A stretch of DNA of 64,000 bases, taken from contig NZ_JAUTBF010000001.1 of assembly GCF_030818955.1 (NCBI RefSeq), positions 3,224,001 to 3,288,000 of the forward strand, in the 5' to 3' direction. This DNA comes from Microbacterium trichothecenolyticum. GTDB lineage: Bacteria; Actinomycetota; Actinomycetes; Actinomycetales; Microbacteriaceae. Positions 42,296 through 51,345 of the stretch are shown here, one piece after another (the first letter of the stretch is position 1; each line of letters starts with the position of its first letter). Under the pieces are notes generated by a model, which was not told where the DNA came from, searched no databases, and was given only the letters and a program-made list of their open reading frames with translations. Position numbers and translations under genes: made by a program.

Positions 42296-43129
42296 CTACG
42301 TCGGCCCTCCGACATCGCGGCATCCGTGTCGTTCCACGGCCGACACGGCGTCCTCGAGCGGGTCCGGACTCGGTGGACACCGGGCGCGGACCCGCTCGAG
42401 CGCCGGCCGGGGTCGGAGCGTCAGAAGCGGTCGGGCGAGGGGGGTGCCGTGGCCGTAGCGGATCGAGACGTCGGCGTGCCGGTCGAAGCGGTAGCCGACG
42501 CCGCGCACCGTTCGCACGATGTCTTCGTATGCACCGAGCTTGGCGCGCAGGCGACGCACGTGCACGTCGATGGTGCGCTCGCCGGGGGCGTCGTCGTCGG
42601 TCGAGCCCTCCCACAGGGATGCCACGAGCTCGGCACGCTCGATCGTGCGGCCTTCACGCAGCACCAGGTACTGCAGCAGCTCGAACTCCTTGAAGGTGAA
42701 CGCGGCCGACTCGCCGTCGATGAGCACGCGCTTGCGCGAGATGTCGACGACCACGCCACCGGGGGCGCGATCCTCGTCGACGGGCTCCTCCTTGGTGCGC
42801 GCCACGGCCGAGGGCTCGTGCAAGGCGAGGCGCACGAGGTCGACGTCGCGTCCGCCGGCGCCCGCGGGAGCCAGGGCGACGGTGGCGTAGGTCTCTGCAG
42901 CGGGGGCGAGCTCGCCGAGCGTGCGGCGCAGGGCCTCGACGAGCGTGCCGAGGCTGACGCCCGCGGCGGCGGCCTTCGCCTCGTCGATACCGACGTAGAG
43001 GGCGAAGCCGCGCGGGGCGGTGGTGGCCGCGGGGCGAGCCGGGACGGCGGGCTCCGCGGTGGCGGGGCGAGCGGCCTGCGGACGGGCGGCGGGGGTCTGG
43101 GGGCGGTCGAGAACAGCGGAGGTCGACAT
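42296..43129 (-). CDS. Winged-helix (OmpR/PhoB-type) regulator without a receiver domain
   Basis: 277 residues from the ATG at 43129. The N-terminal 50 residues are Ala/Pro-rich and disordered; residues 50-125 form a small domain with FALYVGIDEAKAAAAGVSLG and YATVALAPAGAGGRDVDLVR that is not a response-regulator receiver. The OmpR-type winged helix follows (about 145-240): FTFKEFELLQYLVLREGRTI, recognition ERTIDVHVRRLRAKLGAYED and wing VRTVRGVGYRFD. A basic, disordered tail ends the protein. It cannot be phosphorylated in the classical way, so another signal is expected. Upstream is a long untranslated region (43130-43565). Confidence 0.82.
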   Translation of the reverse strand: MSTSAVLDRPQTPAARPQAARPATAEPAVPARPAATTAPRGFALYVGIDEAKAAAAGVSLGTLVEALRRTLGELAPAAETYATVALAPAGAGGRDVDLVRLALHEPSAVARTKEEPVDEDRAPGGVVVDISRKRVLIDGESAAFTFKEFELLQYLVLREGRTIERAELVASLWEGSTDDDAPGERTIDVHVRRLRAKLGAYEDIVRTVRGVGYRFDRHADVSIRYGHGTPLARPLLTLRPRPALERVRARCPPSPDPLEDAVSAVERHGCRDVGGPT

Positions 43130-43565
43130 GAGGATGAGTCCTTGGGTGGTGAACCCGGGCGTCGTCACGAGGCGGGGTTCGACGGGAGGTGGGGGCCGAA
43201 TGGCCGGGGTGCGGTGTCGGGCTACACGTGATCGACGCGGGCGCTCGACGACCGGGGGACGAGGTCGGTGTTCAGAAACCGAGGTCGTCCGGGCGAGGGG
43301 TCGCTGTTAGCGGCACATTCGACAGCACATGACAACGCGGCCGGGCATCATCATGCCGGCAGTCCCGTTCGCCTCCCGGGCGGACAGAAGATGCGCATTG
43401 ACAGTCATGGCTCGAATTATGTCCCATCGCGTCGCATCTCGTCAAGTTTCTGCGCCGGGCATGTATGGAGCGCAATCTGCTCAGCCCTCGTGGGCCTCAC
43501 CGTGTTCTCGCTGGGCATTGTGCATCATCGGCGCCCGGTGGCTACGAGCGGCGTAGCCTCTCGGC
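43130..43565. other. 435-bp divergent regulatory spacer
   Basis: No gene. It separates the winged-helix regulator (leftward) from the small GNAT gene (rightward). The part at 43380-43460 is clearly more AT-rich than its surroundings, as expected of promoter DNA. TAGCCT at 43554-43559, 6 bases before the ATG at 43566, is a likely -10 box. I saw no clear operator. Confidence 0.5.
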
Positions 43566-43865
43566 ATGGCCGACCTTCATTTCGCCGACGACAAGACCGC
43601 GTCGAGGTTCACGCTGCACAGGGGCGACGACCTGGTGTCGGTGCTCGACTACCGCGACGACGGGCGCACGATCGCCCTCACGCGCGCGTTCACCATTCCG
43701 ACGTTTCGCGGGCACGGCTACGCCGCCGTGGTCACCGAGCGTGCGGTCGACGCGATCGAGGCGGCCGGCGACCGGGAGATCTCGCCGGTCTGCTGGTACG
43801 TCGGCGAGTGGTTCGAGGCGCATCCCGAGCGTGCCGGTCTCCTGCAGCAGCGCCCTCGCACCTGA
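43566..43865 (+). CDS. Small GNAT-like acetyltransferase (PF14542/YjdJ type)
   Basis: 99 residues, leaderless start. Minimal one-domain GNAT of the CG/YjdJ class: SVLDYRDDGRTIALTRAFTI, acetyl-CoA segment FRGHGYAAVVTERAVDAI, and the conserved PVCWYVGEWFEAHPE end. The family binds acetyl-CoA through a cysteine/tyrosine-containing groove; physiological substrates are unknown. Complete for the family length. Confidence 0.85.
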   Translation: MADLHFADDKTASRFTLHRGDDLVSVLDYRDDGRTIALTRAFTIPTFRGHGYAAVVTERAVDAIEAAGDREISPVCWYVGEWFEAHPERAGLLQQRPRT

Positions 43866-43956
43866 TTCCGGCGTCTACGCAGCGTCATCGCGGTCGTCAA
43901 CCCCTGCCCCCGCGACCCGCGTCCCGACGATGCTGAGAGCGTCGAAAGGGGAAGTC

Positions 43957-44166
43957 ATGAACGACGACCGCGACCTGCCCGAGGGCGTCATCGACGCCGA
44001 TCCTCCCGGTGGGTGGGAGAGCGGCGCCGTCGCCGACGGCGAGACCGCAGAGCAGGATGAGAACGCCAAGGGATCGTCGCGTCTGAACGACGCCGCGCCC
44101 TCGGACCCGATCGAGGGCGATGCCGCGAGCCAGGGCATCGACCCCGATCTGAGCACGGAGGACTGA
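43957..44166 (+). CDS. Small acidic hydrophilic protein
   Basis: 69 residues from the ATG at 43957 (AAAGGGGA upstream). Rich in Asp, Glu, Gly and Ser, no hydrophobic core, likely unstructured. No known domain. The next gene begins one base after its stop, so the two small proteins are made together. Such pairs are frequent near stationary-phase genes in actinobacteria, but no function can be given. Confidence 0.6.
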   Translation: MNDDRDLPEGVIDADPPGGWESGAVADGETAEQDENAKGSSRLNDAAPSDPIEGDAASQGIDPDLSTED

Positions 44167-44167
44167 C

Positions 44168-44488
44168 ATGACCGACGACACCCGGGCTCCGCAGCCTTCG
44201 GCCGGCCCCGCAGGAGGGGCGTCCCCCGCCGACGCGGTCGGCGGAGCCGTCCACGACGAGAGCAAGCTGCCCGCGCGACCCGACGAACAGTCGGAGCCGA
44301 AGATGGACACCCATGAGACCGACGACGAGGCGCGCATCGCCGGGGTCGTCGTTCAGACGCGTGCCGATGTCGGCGACAAGAACGAGGCGCGCATCGCCGA
44401 CGTCTTGCGCCAACGCTTCGCCGAGGTCGGACTCGACGTCGGCGACGATCGGGTCCGCGCCCTCGCCGCCGAGGTCGCCCAGGGCTGA
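44168..44488 (+). CDS. Small hydrophilic protein with C-terminal helix
   Basis: 106 residues, one base after the previous stop. The first half is Pro/Ala/Gly/Asp-rich and disordered; the second half (about 52-104) forms a charged helix pair with a DEARIAGVVVQTRADVG and NEARIADVLRQRFAEVGLDV internal duplication (EARIA repeated 23 residues apart). Unknown function. Closed by the terminator at 44501-44532. Confidence 0.65.
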   Translation: MTDDTRAPQPSAGPAGGASPADAVGGAVHDESKLPARPDEQSEPKMDTHETDDEARIAGVVVQTRADVGDKNEARIADVLRQRFAEVGLDVGDDRVRALAAEVAQG

Positions 44489-44500
44489 CCGGCGTGCCAC

Positions 44501-44532
44501 GATACCCCGTCCCTTCTCCGGGACAGGGTATC
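44501..44532 (+). terminator. Terminator after the small-protein pair
   Basis: GATACCCCGTCCC (44501-44513) pairs with GGGACAGGGTATC (44520-44532), one mismatch, 6-base loop. It separates the small-protein genes from sbcDC. Confidence 0.75.
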
Positions 44533-44608
44533 GCCGTGTCCGGCCCGGGCAGCCCGGGCCGGGCGTTTGCTGCGAGCCGATGTCGGAGGGGCGACGTACC
44601 GTGTGTGC

Positions 44609-45765
44609 ATGCGGATCCTGCACACCTCCGACTGGCACATCGGGCGCTCCTTCCACGGGCACTCCACGCTCGACGCGTTGAGCGGTGTGCTCGACGTCCT
44701 CGTCGTCCACGTTCGCGAGAACGACGTCGACGTCGTCATCGTCGCGGGCGACGTCTTCGACTCGGCCACCCCCTCTGCCGCCTGCTACCCCCTCCTCTCC
44801 CGCACGCTGGCGGCGTTGGCCGAAGCGGGCGCTCGCGTGATCGTCACCAGCGGCAACCACGACTCGGCCGCGCGACTGGGCTTCCAGTCCGCGCTGCTGC
44901 GCGACGACATCACCGTCGTCACCGACCCGCTGTCGGTGGGCACCCCCCTCACCCTCCACGACGAGCACGGGCCCGTGCACATCTACGGCATCCCATACCT
45001 CGAGCCCGCCATCGTCCGCCACCTGTGGGACGGCGTGGAACTGCGCAACCAGGCGCAGACGATGGCTCATGCCCTCGACCTCGTGCGCCTTGACCTCGCG
45101 GCTCGCGGAGGCCGGGCCGTCGTCGCCGCCCACTGCTTCGCCGCCGGTGTCGAGGCGACACCCGGTGTCGAGCGCGAGATCCGTCAGGGCGGCCTGGACG
45201 TCGTTCCCCTGTCGTGCTTCGACGGTCTCGATTACGTGGCGCTCGGTCACATCCACGGCAGGCAGCAGCTGTCCGACCGTGTGCGGTACGCGGGAGCTCC
45301 GCTGCACTACAGCTTCGGTGAGGCCGGCAAACCGCGGGGTTCCTGGCTCGTCGACCTCGACGCCGACGGCCTCGCCGCGGTGCGCTGGCTCGACCTGCCC
45401 GTCCCGCGCGCGCTGGTCACGCTGCGCGGTCCGCTCGACGAACACTCCTCTCCGACGTACGCTTCGCCGGCCACGCCGATCACTGGGTCCGTGCCGAATA
45501 CACCGACGCGACGCCGCAGCCCGATCCGATGCGACGGCTGCAGGAACGCTTCCCGTGGTGCGCCACGGTCGCCCACGCGCCGGCCGCGGCACGCTTCGAC
45601 GACGGCGTCGCCTACGCCCAGCGCGTCCGCGCCGCCCGAGACGACGGCGAGATCATCGACGCCTTCCTCGCCCACGTGCGCGAGGGCGAGGGGGCCTCCG
45701 AGGCGGAACGCTCCCTCATCCGCGAGGTGCTCGACACCCGCGCGCTCTCCGAGGCGCAGGCATGA
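44609..45765 (+). pseudogene. sbcD: SbcD exonuclease subunit gene, frameshifted by one base
   Basis: The ATG at 44609 follows TACCGT by 6 bases. Calcineurin-like phosphoesterase motifs are all present before the break: HTSDWHIGR, VAGDVFD, TSGNHDS, and LGHIHG. The frame is lost near 45444-45450; adding one base there gives DEHLLSDVRFAGHADHWVRA and continues to a normal C-terminus ending at 45765, which overlaps the sbcC start as ATGA. The Mn-dependent nuclease domain itself is upstream of the break, so a truncated product could keep part of the activity but lose the SbcC-binding C-terminus. Sequencing error is a serious alternative. Confidence 0.85.
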
Positions 45766-48700
45766 AGCTGCACCGGTTGGAACTGGAGGGATTCGGGCCA
45801 TTTCTCGATGCGCAGACGGTCGACTTCGACGCATTCGCGGACGACGGCATCTTCCTCATCACCGGGCGCACGGGCGCGGGTAAGTCCAGTGTGCTCGACG
45901 GCGTCTGCTACGCGCTCTACGGCGGGGTGCCCCGCTACGACGGGGCAGAACGGCGGCTGCGCAGCGACCACTGCATGCCCGACGATCCGACGCGCGTCAC
46001 GCTGGAGTTCACCGCCGACGGCGAGCGATGGCGGGTCACCCGCTCGCCCGAGTTCGAACGACCGAAACGCCGCGGCGGCGGCACGACGAAAGAACCTCAC
46101 CGGGCGCTTCTCGAGGTGCACGACGCGCAAGGCTGGACGGGGGTCGCGGCGCGCCCCGTCGACGTCGCCACCCGGCTCGGCGAGATCCTCGGCCTGAACC
46201 AGCAGCAGTTCCTGCAGGTCATCCTGCTGGCACAGAACCGCTTCGCCCGATTCCTCCTGGCCAAGAACGACGAGCGGCTGACACTGTTGCGCACGCTCTT
46301 CGGCACCCGGTCGTTCGAGCAGTACGCGCTCGCCCTCGACGATCGGCGCAAGCGCGCCCAGGAACGCCTTGCGGCCGACGCGGTCGAGGTGTCGACGTTG
46401 CTCGACGAAGCCGAGCGCCTGGCCGCCGAGCTCGACGCCGCCCCCGATGACAGGGGCCCCGGCGTTGCCGCAGACGTCGAGTCCGTCCATGACCTCGCCG
46501 TCGCTCCCGGCGCCGACGCGACCGCGGGGCCCGCGTCCGGCGGGATCCGCGAACGGCTCGCCGCGATCGTGCGCGCCGTCGAGCGCGCCGAGTACCGCGT
46601 CGAGACGCTGGGGCGTGAGCGTGAGAGCGCCGACATCGCGCTCGATGCCGCGCTCGCGCACGAGCGCGAGGCCACGACGCTGCACGAACGCCAGCGTGAG
46701 CGCGCGGCCGTGCGCGAGCAGCTCGCCGCGCTCGAGGCCGAGACCGCGCGGATCGCGGCGGCGCGCCGCGAAGCGACGGCAGCGGCCGAGGCCGAGGGCC
46801 TTCGGGGTCCGCTCGATGCCGTTGAGCGCGCTGTCGGTGCGACTGCCGCCGCGACCGGGCGCGCAGAAACGACCCTCGAACGCGCGCGGACCGCGGGCGA
46901 GATCGACCTGGCCGACGACGAAGCCCTCGCGGCACGAGCCGACGATCTGACCGCCGACCTGGCTCGCGGCGAGGCCGCCGCCGCGGCCGAGATCGCCCTG
47001 GTGGCCGCCGATGCCGACGTGGTACGCGTCTCCGCTCGCGTGGCGGCGATCGAGACCGAACGCGACGAGCTCGAAGCCGCACGCGCCGATGTGCCCGAGA
47101 AGCTCCGCACGCTCGACGATCGCTTGACGCAGCTCGAGGGTGCAGCCGACCGGCGCCGGGCGGCGGCGTCGACTCTCGATGAGACGCGCCAGCGCCTCGA
47201 CGCCGCGCGTCAGGCCGCACGACTGCTCGCCCAGCGCGAGCAGGCCGATCTTGCCGCTCTCGTGCGCGCCGACGACCTGCAGAACGCCATCGAGGCGTGG
47301 ACGACGCTCCTGCGGCGACGCTTGACCGGCGCCGCCGCCGAACTCGCACACGAGCTCGTCGACGGCGAGCCCTGCGCCGTATGCGGCTCCCGCGAGCACC
47401 CCGCGCCCGCGACGGGTGGAGAGTCCGCGGTCACCGACGACCAGGTGGCCGAGGCCGAGAACCGCAAGAACGCCGCGATCGACGCCGACCGGCTTGCCTC
47501 CGACGCGGCACGGATCGCCCGTGACGATCACGCCCTGGCCGCCGCCCGCGCGGGTGGTGAGACCGTCGAGACGCTCACCGAACGTCTGGCCGCGGCAGAG
47601 GCCGCCCTCGAGACGGCGACTGCAGAAGCCGCCGAGCGCGATGACCTGCACGCCGAGCGCTTGCGCGTCGTCGAGACGGACGCCGCCGTCGCGCGCCGCA
47701 TCGATGCCCTCACCGCCGAGCTGGCGAACGCCCGGCAGGAAGCCGCGCTGGCTCGGCAGCGCGGCGATGCCCTGCGCGCCGACGTCGTCGCCGCGCGCGG
47801 CGACTTCGAGACCGTGGCTGCTCGTCAGCACGATCTGCAGACACGTCGGACCCTCATCCGCGATCTCGTCGGCGCGCGCGCCGATCTGCGCGCCGCGCGT
47901 GCCGCCCTGCGCGAGGCTGAGCAGGTCCTGCGCAACCTCATCGACGCGACGCCGTTCGACGATGCGGCGGCCGCCGCCGCGGCCCTTCGCCCCGCAGCCG
48001 AACGCCGACGCCTCGACACGACGGTGGCCGAGCACGAGGCGGCGGTCGCATCGACTCGGCGACGTCTGCTCGACCTCGAACTGGCGCTCGTCGAGAGGGG
48101 CGACGAGCCCGTCGACCTCACTCCGGTTCGCGCCTGCGTCGGGCGCGCCCGCGAGGCCGTCCAGCGAGCAGCTGCCGCGCACGCCGCGGCGCAGACCCTC
48201 GCCGATCGCCTGCGAGACCTCGCCCAGCGAGCCGATGCGGGTCACTCCGCCGTTGCCGCGCAGGCCGAGGAGTACGCGGTGGTGGCGCGCCTGGCCGACA
48301 CCGTCGCCGGACGCGCTCCCAATACCCGTCGTATGACACTCGAGACGTTCGTGCTCGCGGCGGAGCTCGAAGAGATCGTGGTGGCGGCCAACCTTCGTCT
48401 CGAACAGATGTCGTCCGGCCGGTATCGGCTGCAGCACACCGACGCGCTCGCGGCGCGCGGTGCAGCGAGCGGTCTCGGGCTCGAGATCATGGATGCCTTC
48501 ACCGGCCAGTGCCGTCCGCCGCACTCCCTCTCCGGAGGCGAGACGTTCCTCACGTCCCTGGCGCTCGCGTTGGGATTGGCAGAGGTCGTCACGGCGCGGG
48601 CGGGCGGCATCCGTCTCGACACGCTGTTCATCGACGAAGGGTTCGGCTCGCTCGACGACGACACGCTCGACCTGGCGATGCGCACCCTCGACGAGCTGCG

Positions 48701-48836
48701 CCAGGGCGGACGCACGGTGGGCGTGATCAGTCACGTGGCGTCGATGAGAGACCAGCTCCCCGCCCAGCTGCGTGTCACCGCGACACCGCGTGGCCCGAGC
48801 GTGATCGCCCAGGACGCCGCGCTGATCCCGAGCTGA
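45762..48836 (+). CDS. sbcC: SbcC, Rad50-like SMC ATPase of the SbcCD nuclease
   Basis: 1024 residues, coupled to sbcD by ATGA. N-terminal ATPase half with Walker A GRTGAGKSS (about 36-44) and the Q-loop NQQQFLQVILLAQNRFARFL; two long Ala/Arg/Glu-rich coiled coils; zinc hook CAVC at 538-541 for dimerisation; C-terminal half with signature LSGGETFLTSLALALGLAEV and Walker B LFIDEGFGSLDDDTL. Together with SbcD it opens DNA hairpins and trims double-strand ends. Complete and of normal size, suggesting the complex is still under selection. Confidence 0.95.
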   Translation: MKLHRLELEGFGPFLDAQTVDFDAFADDGIFLITGRTGAGKSSVLDGVCYALYGGVPRYDGAERRLRSDHCMPDDPTRVTLEFTADGERWRVTRSPEFERPKRRGGGTTKEPHRALLEVHDAQGWTGVAARPVDVATRLGEILGLNQQQFLQVILLAQNRFARFLLAKNDERLTLLRTLFGTRSFEQYALALDDRRKRAQERLAADAVEVSTLLDEAERLAAELDAAPDDRGPGVAADVESVHDLAVAPGADATAGPASGGIRERLAAIVRAVERAEYRVETLGRERESADIALDAALAHEREATTLHERQRERAAVREQLAALEAETARIAAARREATAAAEAEGLRGPLDAVERAVGATAAATGRAETTLERARTAGEIDLADDEALAARADDLTADLARGEAAAAAEIALVAADADVVRVSARVAAIETERDELEAARADVPEKLRTLDDRLTQLEGAADRRRAAASTLDETRQRLDAARQAARLLAQREQADLAALVRADDLQNAIEAWTTLLRRRLTGAAAELAHELVDGEPCAVCGSREHPAPATGGESAVTDDQVAEAENRKNAAIDADRLASDAARIARDDHALAAARAGGETVETLTERLAAAEAALETATAEAAERDDLHAERLRVVETDAAVARRIDALTAELANARQEAALARQRGDALRADVVAARGDFETVAARQHDLQTRRTLIRDLVGARADLRAARAALREAEQVLRNLIDATPFDDAAAAAAALRPAAERRRLDTTVAEHEAAVASTRRRLLDLELALVERGDEPVDLTPVRACVGRAREAVQRAAAAHAAAQTLADRLRDLAQRADAGHSAVAAQAEEYAVVARLADTVAGRAPNTRRMTLETFVLAAELEEIVVAANLRLEQMSSGRYRLQHTDALAARGAASGLGLEIMDAFTGQCRPPHSLSGGETFLTSLALALGLAEVVTARAGGIRLDTLFIDEGFGSLDDDTLDLAMRTLDELRQGGRTVGVISHVASMRDQLPAQLRVTATPRGPSVIAQDAALIPS

Positions 48837-48866
48837 GCACCGGGCCGCCACCCCTAGGCTGGAGCC

Positions 48867-49049
48867 ATGCGCAAGAGCACTCTCTGGACGATCCTCGGCG
48901 TCATCGTCGCGATCGTGATCGCGTGGGTGATCGTGAACGCCGTCCTGTCGCTCATCGCGTTCGCCTTCCGCGTTGCCGCGGTGGCTGTCGTGGCGCTCAT
49001 CGTGTTCTTCGTTCTGCGCGCCGTCTTCGCCCGTCGCGACATCGACTGA
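48867..49049 (+). CDS. Small two-helix membrane protein
   Basis: 60 residues; TAGGCT lies 6 bases before the ATG, and GGAG is also present. Nearly all hydrophobic: helices at about 6-27 and 30-52, then FARRDID. Likely a membrane protein of unknown function; similar small proteins are common in Microbacteriaceae. Confidence 0.7.
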   Translation: MRKSTLWTILGVIVAIVIAWVIVNAVLSLIAFAFRVAAVAVVALIVFFVLRAVFARRDID

Positions 49050-49122
49050 CCCGGCTGTCGCGCCGGGCCGATCGGCGCAAGCCCGGCCGCGGTGTCCGCC
49101 CCTCGGAGTAGCGTGACCAGCG

Positions 49123-50610
49123 ATGTCTGATCACTCGCGCTCCGCCCATCCCCCCACGCGCGACATCGTCTTGTCGCCCAAACACCGGTGGCGGGCATAC
49201 TGGGTCGCGGTGTCCGTCGCCGCCTTGACGATCCTCGACCTCACGAAGGTGAACGTCGCCTTGCCCTCGATCGAGGCGGCGCTGAACGCCGGACCGACCG
49301 AGCTGCAGCTGGTCGTGTCCGGATACATCCTCACGTTCGGCCTCGTGCTCGTTCCCGCCGGTCGCCTCGGCGACCTGCGTTCTCGTCGCATGCTCTTCCT
49401 CATCGGCCTGTCCCTCTTCCTGGTGACGAGCCTCGTCTGCGCCCTCGCCCCCGACACCAGCGTGCTGCTCGTCGCCCGCCTGCTGCAGGGTGTGGCAGCC
49501 GGCATCCAGATGCCCCAGGTGCTCGGACTCGTGCAGCAACTGTTCCAGGGCAAGGAGCGCGGACGCGCCTTCGGACTGTTCGGCGCGACGATCGGCATCG
49601 CCACCGCTTTCGGCCCCACGCTGGGCGGGTTGCTCATCGCCCTGGGCGGCGACACCGATGGATGGCGTCTCATCTTCTGGATCAACGTCCCGCTCGTGGC
49701 GATCGTCATCGCGCTGGCGGCGTGGCTGCTGCCCGACACGCGCACGAAGTCGCGCCGCACACTCGACCTCGATCCCGTGGGCGTGCTGCTGTTCGCTGTG
49801 ACGATCCTCGCCCTGATGTGGCCGTTCCTGTTCACCACCGGCGCGCCGGGCGATGATCCGCGACGGTGGTGGTGGCTCGTGGCATCCGTGGTCTTCGCCG
49901 CGGCCTTCGTGTTCTGGGAGCGCCGCTACGCCGATCGGGGCGGCATGCCGCTCATGCCGTTCTCGATCTTCGCCTTGTCGTCGTACCGGAACGGCGTGCT
50001 CATCTCGACGGCGTACTTCTCGGCCGTGCCCGCGATGTTCCTGCTGGGCACGCTCTTCCTGCAGGGAGGTCTGGGTCTCGAGCCGGTCTTCGCCGGCATG
50101 GTCACGATCGGTTTCGCCGTCGCCTCGGCGTGGAGCTCGTGGATCGGCGGCAACCTGGTGACGCGACTGGGCAGGCCCCTCGTGGTGTGGGGGATCATGG
50201 GCATGGTCGCCACGGCGGCCGGCCTCGTGCTCGTGGCGCTGTTCACCGCGCCCGAGTGGACGCCATGGGCGATGGCGATGGTCATGGTGTTCGGGGGGTT
50301 CGCCGGCGGCCTGGTCATCTCACCGAACCAGACCCTGACCCTCGCCGAGATCCCGGTCACCAGTGGCGGCGTGGCGGGCTCGGTGGGACAGTTGGGTCAG
50401 CGCATCGGCACGGCCGTGGGCACCGCGATCGCTCTCGCCCTGTTCTACGCGACCGTTTATCGCGAGCAGGGCAGCGCCGACATGCAGGTGGTGTACCACG
50501 ACGCCTACGCCTCGGGCATGATCACGGTCGGCGTCTTCCTCGGTCTCGCGCTGATCGTGGGGGTCGCCGATCTCGCCGGTCGCGCTCGAGCGGGGTCGCA
50601 GACGCCGTAG
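49123..50610 (+). CDS. MFS drug exporter, DHA2 (EmrB/QacA) family, 14 helices
   Basis: 495 residues with 14 predicted membrane helices. Motif A LVPAGRLGDLRSRRMLFLIG after helix 2 and motif C GATIGIATAFGPTLGGLL in helix 5 identify a DHA2 drug:proton antiporter; helix 1 contains LDLTKVNVALPSIEAAL, the family's motif D1 with LT-x-V-N-V-A-L-P. It likely exports lipophilic or cationic compounds with proton exchange. TAGCGT sits 8 bases before the ATG. No regulator gene is adjacent. Substrate unknown. Confidence 0.92.
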   Translation: MSDHSRSAHPPTRDIVLSPKHRWRAYWVAVSVAALTILDLTKVNVALPSIEAALNAGPTELQLVVSGYILTFGLVLVPAGRLGDLRSRRMLFLIGLSLFLVTSLVCALAPDTSVLLVARLLQGVAAGIQMPQVLGLVQQLFQGKERGRAFGLFGATIGIATAFGPTLGGLLIALGGDTDGWRLIFWINVPLVAIVIALAAWLLPDTRTKSRRTLDLDPVGVLLFAVTILALMWPFLFTTGAPGDDPRRWWWLVASVVFAAAFVFWERRYADRGGMPLMPFSIFALSSYRNGVLISTAYFSAVPAMFLLGTLFLQGGLGLEPVFAGMVTIGFAVASAWSSWIGGNLVTRLGRPLVVWGIMGMVATAAGLVLVALFTAPEWTPWAMAMVMVFGGFAGGLVISPNQTLTLAEIPVTSGGVAGSVGQLGQRIGTAVGTAIALALFYATVYREQGSADMQVVYHDAYASGMITVGVFLGLALIVGVADLAGRARAGSQTP

Positions 50611-50663
50611 TACGCGCCACGCTGAACCTCAGGTCGGGCCCGGACCGCGGGGGACAGACGGTC

Positions 50664-51221
50664 TCAGACGCCGTACAACGCGCGCACGCGCGCGCGCAGC
50701 TCGTGGCTGCACCGTTCGACGACCACATCCCACAGCTCGGTCGCTCCGTCTTGCGCACGGTCGGAGACCGCCCGCAGGATCCGGATGGGCACGTCGAACT
50801 GCTGCGCGACCCAGATGAGGGCGTACGACTCCATATCGACCAAGCCCGCGCCGAGCTCGCGGATCAGCCGCACCGCTTCGGCGTCGTCGACGAAGTGATC
50901 GCCCGTGGCGATGGCGAGCCCCTCGCGCCCGGTCTCGACGCGCGTCGGGAGCGAGACGTGTTCGCCGAAGGTACCGTCGAGCCCTTTCACATCGTGCTGG
51001 ATCGCGCCGGCGATGTCGTAGATGCCACCCTCGATGTCGTCGTCGATCGCGCCGGCGGTTCCGACGACGACGATCTCGTCGTAGTCACCCTCGCAGAGCG
51101 CGCGCGTCAAGGCGTAGGCCGCGGGGATCTTGCCCACCCCGGTGAGCAGACGTGCGAAGCCGGGGATGTCGTCTTCGAAGGCGACGAGTTCGGACGCGTG
51201 GGCGGCGACGAGGAGCTTCAC
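50664..51221 (-). CDS. 5'-Methylthioadenosine/S-adenosylhomocysteine nucleosidase-like protein
   Basis: 185 residues from the GTG at 51221, although GGAGG is close to it; an in-frame ATG about 50 bases upstream is possible. Purine nucleoside phosphorylase fold, short form: LLTGVGKIPAAYALTRAL, IVVVGTAGAIDDDI, and the catalytic region GLVDMESYALIWVAQQF with SDRAQ after it (Asp of the nucleosidase motif). It would hydrolyse the glycosidic bond of MTA/SAH or related nucleosides for methionine and adenine salvage. Shorter than classical Pfs (about 230 residues), so exact substrate is uncertain. Confidence 0.82.
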   Translation of the reverse strand: MKLLVAAHASELVAFEDDIPGFARLLTGVGKIPAAYALTRALCEGDYDEIVVVGTAGAIDDDIEGGIYDIAGAIQHDVKGLDGTFGEHVSLPTRVETGREGLAIATGDHFVDDAEAVRLIRELGAGLVDMESYALIWVAQQFDVPIRILRAVSDRAQDGATELWDVVVERCSHELRARVRALYGV

Positions 51222-51345
51222 CCCTCCATTGTCGTGGATGGCATGCAGATCCCGTCGCATCGCCCGGCTGTGATGCTGAGGATGCCGAGAGCGCGGCACT
51301 CCGAAGGGAGGGGTCCCGCGCGTCGCGCCGGGCCTCTCGGCGGCC

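Noticed and set aside
45612..48851. 1079-residue open frame antisense to sbcC
   Set aside because: It mirrors the sbcC reading frame in very GC-rich DNA; sbcC has complete Walker A, zinc-hook and signature motifs, while the antisense product has none.
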